Shown: positions 1-4,709 of the stretch, one piece after another
Layout of the letters: each line of letters starts with the position of its first letter
Position numbering within the stretch: position 1 is the stretch's first letter
Assembly: GCA_934489945.1 (NCBI GenBank)
Contig: CAKSSY010000069.1
Location: 1 to 9,001 of the forward strand
DNA from: an uncultured Eubacteriales bacterium
Lineage (GTDB): Bacteria > Bacillota > Clostridia > Oscillospirales > CAG-272
DNA length: 9,001 nt
Direction: 5' to 3'
Notes under the pieces: model-generated
Told to the model about the DNA's origin: nothing
Seen by the model: only the letters and a program-made list of their open reading frames with translations
Database searches by the model: none
Position numbers and translations under genes: made by a program

Positions 1-103
1 AGGAATTGTAAGTCATTCCGTTTGGCACGCGATACTGGCTTTCAAAAATATCAACACCATGATCGTTTACGCCGATATAGCGGATGTCCTTTGTAATTTC
101 CAT
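1..103 (-). CDS. fprA: FprA-family A-type flavoprotein (flavodiiron protein), N-terminal fragment
   Basis: Read on the minus strand from an ATG at 103, the first 34 codons give a protein starting MEITKDIRYIGVNDHGVDIF and continuing through a QYRVPNGMTYNS segment. This matches the start of FprA-type flavodiiron proteins, whose N-terminus is typically a YIGV.D..IDLFE..Y.VPNGM.YNSY stretch leading into the metallo-beta-lactamase-like di-iron domain. The family reduces O2 or NO to protect anaerobes. The rest, including the di-iron ligands and flavodoxin domain, lies beyond base 1, so catalytic residues cannot be checked. A purine-rich GAGAGGG ribosome binding site precedes the ATG, and a minus-strand promoter sits at 204-232. 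Family assignment rests on a short fragment but is a good match; oxygen versus nitric oxide preference cannot be told. Confidence 0.82.
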   Translation of the reverse strand, partial: MEITKDIRYIGVNDHGVDIFESQYRVPNGMTYNS

Positions 104-203
104 AACATTCCCTCTCTTCCAAAAGTATAAATTATCCTATCCTTTTCGATTTCAATTATACAGGATTTTGCAAATCCGTGCGATGATTTTTGCAACTGAT
201 TAT

Positions 204-232
204 ATTGTAACCAAAAAAGAGGTCTGTGTCAA
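204..232 (-). promoter_or_regulatory. Sigma-A-type promoter for fprA
   Basis: On the minus strand a perfect TTGACA -35 box (227-232) is followed by a 17-bp spacer and a TACAAT -10 box (204-209). The predicted start near 197 would give the fprA transcript a leader of about 95 nt. A nearby minus-strand TATAAT (199-204) is 22 bp from the -35 box and is less likely to be the -10. The -35 box lies 8 bp from the -35 box of the plus-strand promoter. Confidence 0.65.
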
Positions 233-240
233 GAAAAAAG

Positions 241-269
241 TTGACGTAAGACAAAAAATATGGTATAAT
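241..269 (+). promoter_or_regulatory. Promoter P1 upstream of the repeat cluster and DUF362 gene
   Basis: TTGACG (241-246), a 17-bp spacer and a perfect TATAAT (264-269) form a near-consensus sigma-A promoter. The base pair TG at 261-262, one base before the hexamer, adds an extended -10 motif. The expected start is near 276, just before the 279-301 hairpin. The -10 box falls inside the first copy of the 28-bp direct repeat. Confidence 0.75.
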
Positions 270-301
270 AGCCACAGAGAAGAATTGCTTCGCAATTCTT
301 C
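260..301 (+). repeat. Direct repeat copy 1: extended -10 box plus 10-bp hairpin
   Basis: Bases 260-287 are identical over 28 bp to bases 392-419. The repeat starts ATGGTATAATAGCCACAG and ends in GAAGAATTG. Immediately after it the sequence folds back: GAAGAATTGC (279-288), a three-base loop, and GCAATTCTTC (292-301), a perfect 10-bp stem. Counting the returning hairpin arm, the homology to copy 2 spans about 42 bp with only the loop differing. Confidence 0.85.
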
Positions 302-344
302 CACGGGCTTTCACCCTATCCGGTCCCATGGACACGGCTGTGGC
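271..344 (+). ncRNA. Compact multi-hairpin element, possible structured RNA or DNA repeat
   Basis: GCCACAG (271-277) is perfectly complementary to CTGTGGC (338-344). This 7-bp closing stem encloses two further hairpins: 279-301 (10-bp stem, 3-base loop) and 320-337 (CCG-GTCC against GGAC-CGG, one bulged A at 334, loop CAT). Only one base separates the closing stem from the first hairpin and none separates it from the second, as in a three-way junction. No known RNA family was recognised. A caveat is that promoter P1 would start near base 276, so most of the 5' closing strand would not be in a P1 transcript. The element may then be a DNA-level repeat, or be transcribed from further upstream. 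Confidence 0.4.
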
Positions 345-356
345 ATTGACGGCTTC

Positions 357-388
357 GCAAAAATGCCCTTGCAAGCAAGCATTTTTGC
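357..388 (+). terminator. Strong hairpin, possible terminator or attenuator upstream of the DUF362 gene
   Basis: GCAAAAATG (357-365) pairs perfectly with CATTTTTGC (380-388). Inside it CTTG (368-371) pairs with CAAG (376-379), leaving a 4-base loop and a 2-base bulge. The only T-run is inside the stem and no long T-tract follows, so it is not a textbook intrinsic terminator, although the A5/T5 stem is similar in style. If it terminates, P1 would make an RNA of about 115 nt and the DUF362 gene would depend on the second promoter. Confidence 0.4.
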
Positions 389-391
389 TTC

Positions 392-432
392 ATGGTATAA
401 TAGCCACAGAGAAGAATTGTGAATAATTCTTC
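392..432 (+). repeat. Direct repeat copy 2: extended -10 box plus 8-bp hairpin
   Basis: Bases 392-419 repeat 260-287 exactly, 132 bp downstream. The following hairpin is kept but its loop differs: GAAGAATT (411-418) pairs with AATTCTTC (425-432) around GTGAAT, where a G-T pair could leave a TGAA tetraloop. An outer ACAGA (406-410) can also pair with TCTGT (436-440). Preservation of the stem with a changed loop suggests the fold is part of the repeated unit. Confidence 0.8.
393..401 (+). promoter_or_regulatory. Candidate promoter P2, extended -10 only
   Basis: The second repeat copy carries TGG-TATAAT (393-401), an extended -10 motif with a perfect hexamer. No -35 box is visible at 16-18 bp spacing. 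If active, transcription would start near 408, giving the DUF362 gene a leader of roughly 108 nt that begins at the 411-432 hairpin. Confidence 0.4.
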
Positions 433-515
433 AGATCTGTTGTCATTCCTGACGCATAGTTGTGTCAAAGTTTTGAATTTCAAGTTCTGCCATTTGTGGT
501 TTTGAAAGGAGAAAA

Positions 516-1397
516 ATGAAATCCAAGGTATATTTTACAAAGGTGATTACACCGGAAAAAGTTTTGGAAATGTATCGGTTGCTCGGAAAAGAACTGACGG
601 GCAGAATTGCCGTCAAGGTTCATTCGGGTGAGGAAGGAAATCAGAATTATTTGCATCCGGAATTTTGGAAGCCCGTGATTGATAAAATCGGCGGAACGGT
701 CGTAGAATGTAATGCCGCATATGGCGGAGAACGCAATACAACCGAGAAACATCGTATGCTTATGGAACGTCACGGCTGGTCGAAGTATTTTGCTGTTGAT
801 TTGATGGATTCCGAAGGTCCTGATTTTCGCGTGGAAATTCCGGCTGGTATCGCTATCAAAGAAAACTTCCTTGGAAAAAACATTACCGATTATGATTCCA
901 TGCTTGTTCTTTCCCATTTCAAGGGACATCCGATGGGAGGCTTCGGCGGTGCACTCAAACAGCTTTCCATAGGTTGTGCATCCTCTGAGGGCAAGGCGTA
1001 TATTCATTCGGCAGGCTATACCAAGGATCAGAATATTCTTTGGGAACACACTGCGCCGCAGGATACCTTTTGTGAGGCTATGGCAGATGCGGCGGCTTCT
1101 GTCGTTCGGCTCTTCCGGGGGAAAATTGCGTTTGTCAACATTATGTGCAACCTCTCGGTTGACTGTGATTGTTGCAGTGTTGCCGAGGATCCTTGTATGA
1201 AGGATATCGGTATTCTTGCTTCGCTTGATCCGGTGGCACTCGATCAGGCTTGCGTTGATCTGATTTATGCTTCGGATGATCCGGGGAGAAATCATTTTGT
1301 CGAACGAATAGAGACAAGACACGGTATTCATACAATAGAAGCAGCGGCAAAACTGGGCTTTGGAAACCGTTCATATGAACGGATTGATGTTGAGTAA
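516..1397 (+). CDS. DUF362 domain-containing protein
   Basis: This 293-residue protein matches the DUF362 family by its overall layout. It has an N-terminal KVHSGEEGNQNYLHP segment (34-48), a central HFKGHPMGGFGGALKQLSIG stretch (134-153), and a C-terminal DIGILASLDPVALDQACVDL core (230-249). A cysteine-rich loop at 211-227 (C211, C217, C219, C220, C227) could bind an iron-sulfur cluster or another metal; this is inference. Some DUF362 proteins carry an added ferredoxin domain, but this one does not. No signal peptide or membrane segment is evident, so it is probably cytosolic. The biochemical role of the family is not established. The start is fixed by AAAGGAG at 505-511. It stands alone between a divergent promoter region and a strong terminator. 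Pairing with divergent FprA hints at redox or metal physiology. Confidence 0.85.
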   Translation: MKSKVYFTKVITPEKVLEMYRLLGKELTGRIAVKVHSGEEGNQNYLHPEFWKPVIDKIGGTVVECNAAYGGERNTTEKHRMLMERHGWSKYFAVDLMDSEGPDFRVEIPAGIAIKENFLGKNITDYDSMLVLSHFKGHPMGGFGGALKQLSIGCASSEGKAYIHSAGYTKDQNILWEHTAPQDTFCEAMADAAASVVRLFRGKIAFVNIMCNLSVDCDCCSVAEDPCMKDIGILASLDPVALDQACVDLIYASDDPGRNHFVERIETRHGIHTIEAAAKLGFGNRSYERIDVE

Positions 1398-1402
1398 ATA
1401 AC

Positions 1403-1449
1403 GAAAATATGTCTTCTTAGTGAATAAGACACCAAGAGGACATATTTTC
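1403..1449. terminator. Long-stem terminator after the DUF362 gene
   Basis: GAAAATATGTCTTCTT (1403-1418) pairs with 1434-1449 to form a 16-bp stem with one G-T pair. Its outer 11 bp are perfect and the loop is 15 bases. The A-rich left arm and T-rich right arm make it plausible in both directions, although no separate T-tract follows. It begins 5 bases after the DUF362 stop codon and ends 2 bases before the next -35 box, insulating the two units. Confidence 0.75.
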
Positions 1450-1451
1450 TA

Positions 1452-1479
1452 TTGACTTTTGTCGAAAAAAGTGTATAAT
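1452..1479 (+). promoter_or_regulatory. Promoter for the AbiEi-like gene, possibly also fakA
   Basis: TTGACT (1452-1457), a 16-bp spacer and a perfect TATAAT (1474-1479) give a strong sigma-A-type promoter. The predicted start is near 1486, which yields a short leader of about 24 nt to the ATG at 1510. Because no terminator separates the next gene from fakA, this is also the nearest clear promoter for the downstream lipid operon. Confidence 0.75.
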
Positions 1480-1509
1480 ATTCTTGACAAATATGAAGGA
1501 GAAAGAGTG

Positions 1510-2121
1510 ATGTGGCATAGTTGTCAGAAAATACTGGAATATAGGATACATGCGTTGCCGAGCGGATCGGTTCTTGCAATTTCGGATTTTCTTGATGTTG
1601 CAAACCCCAAAACTGTTTCCAAGATGCTGGCGAGAGTAGAAGAATTTCATGAGATTGAAGGAATCATGCGCGGAATTTATTGGAAACCTGACGGACTCCA
1701 TGCGTCCCCTGATCCTGATCGCGTAGCAAGAGCACTTGCAAGGGAAAACACGTGGCGTCTTGTCCCTTGCGGAGATACTGCCCTTCATTTGTTCGGACTT
1801 GAAGAAAAAGAGCCAAATAAGTGGACGTATGTAACGGACGGTACTTATCGCAGTTATTCCTATGATAATATTACCATCCGTTTCCTTCATACAACTGGTA
1901 AGATTCTATCCGCTATGTCGGCAAAGACCGCTCTTGTGGTTCAGGTGCTCAAGGCATACGGAAAGGAACACATTACAGATGAGGTTATGGCGCGCGTTGC
2001 TTCTCTGGTCAATTCCGATGAAGCCCAAAAAATTTTGGAAGAGACCCGGAATACCACCGATTGGATTGCTAAGGTGATTTGGGGAATGTTTGAAAAGAAA
2101 AGCAAAGAATCTGTATTGTAA
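1510..2121 (+). CDS. AbiEi-like antitoxin/transcription regulator (DUF6088-type), solitary
   Basis: The 203-residue product resembles the DUF6088 group of AbiEi-like proteins. An N-terminal winged-helix-like part (about 1-55) has the LPSGSVLAISDFLDVANPKT segment followed by an RGIYWKP turn. The middle shows SPDPDRVARALARENTWRLV and CGDTALHLFGL, with a YVTDGTYRSY segment and FLHTTGKILSAMSAKTALVV beyond. Family members are antitoxins and DNA-binding autorepressors of type IV AbiE systems, normally followed by an AbiEii nucleotidyltransferase toxin. No such toxin is here; fakA follows 35 bases later. The start is ATG 1510, with AAGGAG at 1497-1502. A longer frame from TTG 1459 would include the promoter and is rejected. 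It could be a solitary autoregulator, a relic, or act on a toxin elsewhere. Confidence 0.75.
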   Translation: MWHSCQKILEYRIHALPSGSVLAISDFLDVANPKTVSKMLARVEEFHEIEGIMRGIYWKPDGLHASPDPDRVARALARENTWRLVPCGDTALHLFGLEEKEPNKWTYVTDGTYRSYSYDNITIRFLHTTGKILSAMSAKTALVVQVLKAYGKEHITDEVMARVASLVNSDEAQKILEETRNTTDWIAKVIWGMFEKKSKESVL

Positions 2122-2135
2122 TATATTTCAACAAA

Positions 2136-2152
2136 AAAAGCAAGGAGCTTTT
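2136..2152 (+). promoter_or_regulatory. Ribosome binding site of fakA in a hairpin loop
   Basis: AAAAGC (2136-2141) pairs with GCTTTT (2147-2152), placing the AAGGA core of the Shine-Dalgarno sequence (2142-2146) in the five-base loop. The full AAGGAG (2142-2147) is 9 bases from the ATG at 2157. It is only 3 bases from a TTG at 2151, which settles the start at 2157. The A/T-rich stem is weak, so a regulatory effect on fakA translation is only a possibility. Confidence 0.45.
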
Positions 2153-2156
2153 GCGA

Positions 2157-3812
2157 ATGAATACAACGACACTCAGCGGAACACTGTTTGCCCGTATGGT
2201 CAGAAACGGCGCGGAAAATCTGAACCGCAGTCGCACGATTGTGAACGACCTGAATGTTTTCCCGATACCGGATGGCGATACGGGTGACAATATGTTTATG
2301 ACGATTGATTCCGGAACGCACGCCGTGGTCGACGGCGAAGATCTGTCACTTGAGGAAATGGCATCCAAAATTGCGCGCGGAATGCTTCTCGGAGCTCGCG
2401 GCAATTCGGGAGTGATTCTGTCGCGTATTTTTGCCGGAATTGCCCGTGGATTTCTCGGAAACGGAAGTGCCGATGTGCGGATTGTTGCCAAGGCGTTTGA
2501 ATGCGGTGTGACGGAATCCTACAGTGCGGTCTCCGTTCCGGTTGAGGGAACGATTCTGACGGTGTACAGAGATGCGGTGAACTATGCCAATTCCCGAATT
2601 CGCGACGACAGTACGCTGGAAGATTATTTTGAAGATTTTATCGGAGAACTTCGCTTGTCCCTTGAGAGAACGCCGGAGCTTCTTGAAGTTTTGAAACAGG
2701 CTGGAGTTGTTGACAGCGGCGGTGCCGGGTTTGTATATATTGTTGAGGGAATGCGTATGGCATTGGATGGCGTAATAAACGAATCCACAATGTCTGCATC
2801 CTCATCTTCTGCTCAACCGATTGACGTTTCCGCTTTTACCGAGAACAGCGTAATGGAATTCGGATATTGTACCGAATTTCTTCTTCGGTTGCAGAATTCC
2901 AAGGTTGATATTTTGAATTTTGACGAAAAGATACTGATAGATTACCTGAATAGCGTCGGAGATTCGGTTGTGGCGTTTCGTGAAGGCAGTATTGTAAAAG
3001 TTCATGTTCATACCATGCACCCAGGCGAAATTTTGAATCAGTGCCAGCGATATGGAGAATTTCTCACACTGAAGATTGAGAATATGATGATCCAGCATGA
3101 GGGGACTACGGTTCGGAATTCATTTTCGGTTGCTCCCAAAAAAGTACATAAAGCATACGGTATTGTAGCGGTGGCATCCGGAAAGGGAATCCGTGAAATT
3201 TTCACATCGCTCGGAACCGATGTTGTAATTGACGGCGGACAGAGTATGAATCCTTCTGCCGAAGATTTTATCAGTGCATTTGAGAAGATAGATGCGGATA
3301 CCATTCTTGTTTTTCCGAACAATTCCAATATTATTCTTACCGCCAAACAGGCGGCGGCACTGTATGGAAAGGCAGATGTACGCGTAATTCCCAATCGAAC
3401 CATCGGAGAGGGGTATGCGGCACTTTCTGTGCTTGACACCTCATCCGGAGATGTTGATTCCATTCTTGCGGATATCAATGCTGGTATTGAGGGGGTAGTT
3501 ACAGGAACCATTTCAAAGGCAAGTCGCGATACCGAAAAGGATGGTGTTTGTGTCCGTGCCGGAGATTATATCGGGTTTGTGGATGATACGATTTATGTAG
3601 ATGATATTTGTGCCGAGAATGCCTGTATGACACTTGCCGAGAAGCTGAACGCCGGCAGGTATGATGTGGTGCTTTTAATCTGCGGAAAAGAGTCAAGTGC
3701 CGATGCTGCCGATGCGTTGTATTCCAAACTGAAGGAAACCTACAAGCGAACCGAGGTAATTATGATCGACGGCGGGCAACCGATTTACGATTATCTGATT
3801 ATTCTGGAATAA
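2157..3812 (+). CDS. fakA: Fatty acid kinase catalytic subunit FakA (DAK2/DegV fusion, YloV-like)
   Basis: FakA phosphorylates a fatty acid held by FakB, using ATP, to give acyl-phosphate for phospholipid synthesis. The 551-residue length fits the family (about 550). The N-terminal DhaL-type kinase domain (1-200) has the metal and nucleotide signature DLNVFPIPDGDTGDNM (31-46), with D39, D41 and D44, then GARGNSGVILSRIFAG (79-94) and VVDSGGAGFVYIVEG (184-198). The middle domain carries GYCTE with C238 and KVHVHT with H283 and H285, matching the Cys/HxH metal site reported for staphylococcal FakA. The C-terminal DegV-like part has GGQSMNPSAEDFI (360-372), FPNNSNIILTAKQAA (386-400) and GGQPIYDY (539-546). 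The protein is cytosolic. The stop is 16 bases before the fakB-type gene. All key motifs are intact. Confidence 0.96.
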   Translation: MNTTTLSGTLFARMVRNGAENLNRSRTIVNDLNVFPIPDGDTGDNMFMTIDSGTHAVVDGEDLSLEEMASKIARGMLLGARGNSGVILSRIFAGIARGFLGNGSADVRIVAKAFECGVTESYSAVSVPVEGTILTVYRDAVNYANSRIRDDSTLEDYFEDFIGELRLSLERTPELLEVLKQAGVVDSGGAGFVYIVEGMRMALDGVINESTMSASSSSAQPIDVSAFTENSVMEFGYCTEFLLRLQNSKVDILNFDEKILIDYLNSVGDSVVAFREGSIVKVHVHTMHPGEILNQCQRYGEFLTLKIENMMIQHEGTTVRNSFSVAPKKVHKAYGIVAVASGKGIREIFTSLGTDVVIDGGQSMNPSAEDFISAFEKIDADTILVFPNNSNIILTAKQAAALYGKADVRVIPNRTIGEGYAALSVLDTSSGDVDSILADINAGIEGVVTGTISKASRDTEKDGVCVRAGDYIGFVDDTIYVDDICAENACMTLAEKLNAGRYDVVLLICGKESSADAADALYSKLKETYKRTEVIMIDGGQPIYDYLIILE

Positions 3813-3828
3813 AGAAAGGAAAAGAACC

Positions 3829-4698
3829 ATGTTAGTGCTGTTTACCGATACCGATACCGATGTCACTCCGGAAATTGCAAAAGAATACGGGTATCACTTG
3901 ATCAGTATGCCGTACAGTATAGACGGCAGGACCGTTTTTCCGTATGAGGACTTTGAAACGTTTGAGGCAAAACCCTTTTATGATATGCTTCGACGTGGCG
4001 TACTTCCCAAGACAAGCGGAATCAGCGAGGAAAAGTATAAATCGTACTTTGAACCGTTTCTTGCCAATGGGGATGATATTCTTTATGTCCATTTTTCACG
4101 TGCCATGTCCATGACGTTTGAGGCAATGGATCATGCAATACGGGAATTGAAGGAAAAATATCCGGAGCGAACGGTTTATACGATTGATACAAAAGGAATT
4201 ACGACACTTAGCCTGAATGTTGCTCGCGAGATCGGAGAAATGTATAAGGAAGGAAAGACGATTCAGGAAATTTTGGAGTGGGCAAAATGCGAAGTCGATC
4301 ATTTCGCTATGTATTTCTTTGCCGAAAATCTGAATTTTTTCAAATACAGTGGCAGAGTGAGCGGCATTGCTGCCGCTATGGGGTCGCTTCTCGGCGTTCG
4401 CCCGATTATTCACATTAATAGTGATGGAAAAATGGTCAGTATCGGCAAGGAAAAGGGACGTACCCGTGCTATGGAACGGCTGGTTAAATATATAGAAGAG
4501 ATCGGGGACGATTTGGAGAATCATCGTATCATCATCGGCAATTCGGATGCCACTGAGATCATAGGCGAACTGGAAAAAATGATCCGTGAGAGATTCGGTG
4601 ACAAGGTTGTAATTGAAAGAGCCATGGTGAATCCGACGGCGGGAAGTCATTGCGGCCCAGACGGAATTGGTGTCAGTTTCCACGCTGTTCACAGATAA
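3829..4698 (+). CDS. fakB: DegV family fatty-acid-binding protein, FakB type
   Basis: This 289-residue DegV-fold protein directly follows fakA, so it is the likely FakB partner that presents a bound fatty acid to FakA. Landmarks in family order are an N-terminal FTDTDTDVTPE (5-15), TSGISEEKY (62-70), the loop HFSRAMSMTFEAM (88-100), FKYSGRVSGIAAAMGSLLGV (171-190) with R176, RPIIHINSDGK (191-201), and AGSHCGPDGIGV (271-282) with H274 at the position of the conserved ligand-site histidine. Two places depart from the usual pattern. The common TDSTxD reads TDTDTD, and the usual SSGxSGTYxSA loop reads FSRAMSMTFEAM. Fatty acid choice may therefore differ. AAAGGA at 3815-3820 sets the ATG. Family certain; lipid ligand inferred from context. 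Confidence 0.9.
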   Translation: MLVLFTDTDTDVTPEIAKEYGYHLISMPYSIDGRTVFPYEDFETFEAKPFYDMLRRGVLPKTSGISEEKYKSYFEPFLANGDDILYVHFSRAMSMTFEAMDHAIRELKEKYPERTVYTIDTKGITTLSLNVAREIGEMYKEGKTIQEILEWAKCEVDHFAMYFFAENLNFFKYSGRVSGIAAAMGSLLGVRPIIHINSDGKMVSIGKEKGRTRAMERLVKYIEEIGDDLENHRIIIGNSDATEIIGELEKMIRERFGDKVVIERAMVNPTAGSHCGPDGIGVSFHAVHR

Positions 4699-4709
4699 CG
4701 GAGGATTTT

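Larger units (their letters stand above)
104..515. other. Gene-free divergent intergenic region with promoters, repeats and hairpins
   Basis: These 412 bases separate the minus-strand fprA start from the plus-strand DUF362 gene. A frame open across 84-422 has no ribosome binding site and translates the 28-bp direct repeat into a duplicated WYNSHREEL peptide, so it is not taken as a gene. Bases 104-203 look like the fprA leader and include a short GGATTT/AAATCC inverted repeat near 163-177. Bases 204-269 hold divergent promoters. Bases 260-432 hold the repeat and hairpin cluster listed separately. Bases 433-504 show only a small TTGAA-T-TTCAA inverted repeat at 473-483. An AAAGGAG ribosome binding site for the DUF362 gene lies at 505-511. 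Confidence 0.7.

Noticed and set aside
155..160. Second minus-strand TATAAT as an alternative fprA promoter
   Set aside because: No -35 box at 16-18 bp and no properly spaced extended -10 motif; the 204-232 promoter is much better.
260..419. CRISPR-like repeat-spacer-repeat
   Set aside because: Only two 28-bp copies, a 104-bp gap filled with hairpins, a promoter box inside the repeat, and no cas genes.
260..419. Small insertion element flanked by a target duplication
   Set aside because: A 28-bp duplication is too long for typical target sites, no transposase or clear terminal repeats are present, and the homology extends into the hairpins. A dispersed repeat or local duplication fits better.
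84..422. Open frame of 112 codons across the intergenic region
   Set aside because: It has no ribosome binding site, reads through two promoters and the direct repeat (giving a duplicated WYNSHREEL peptide), overlaps the fprA start on the other strand, and resembles no known protein.
480..1331. Long minus-strand open frame of 283 codons opposite the DUF362 gene
   Set aside because: The plus-strand frame has a clear family match and ribosome binding site. The minus frame is a low-complexity shadow with no recognisable motifs.
1459..1509. TTG start extending the AbiEi-like protein by 17 residues
   Set aside because: The extension contains the TATAAT box of the gene's own promoter, lacks a ribosome binding site, and the ATG at 1510 has a well-placed AAGGAG.
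2151..2156. TTG start for fakA
   Set aside because: It is only 3 bases from AAGGAG, while ATG 2157 has normal spacing and the N-terminus then matches the family.
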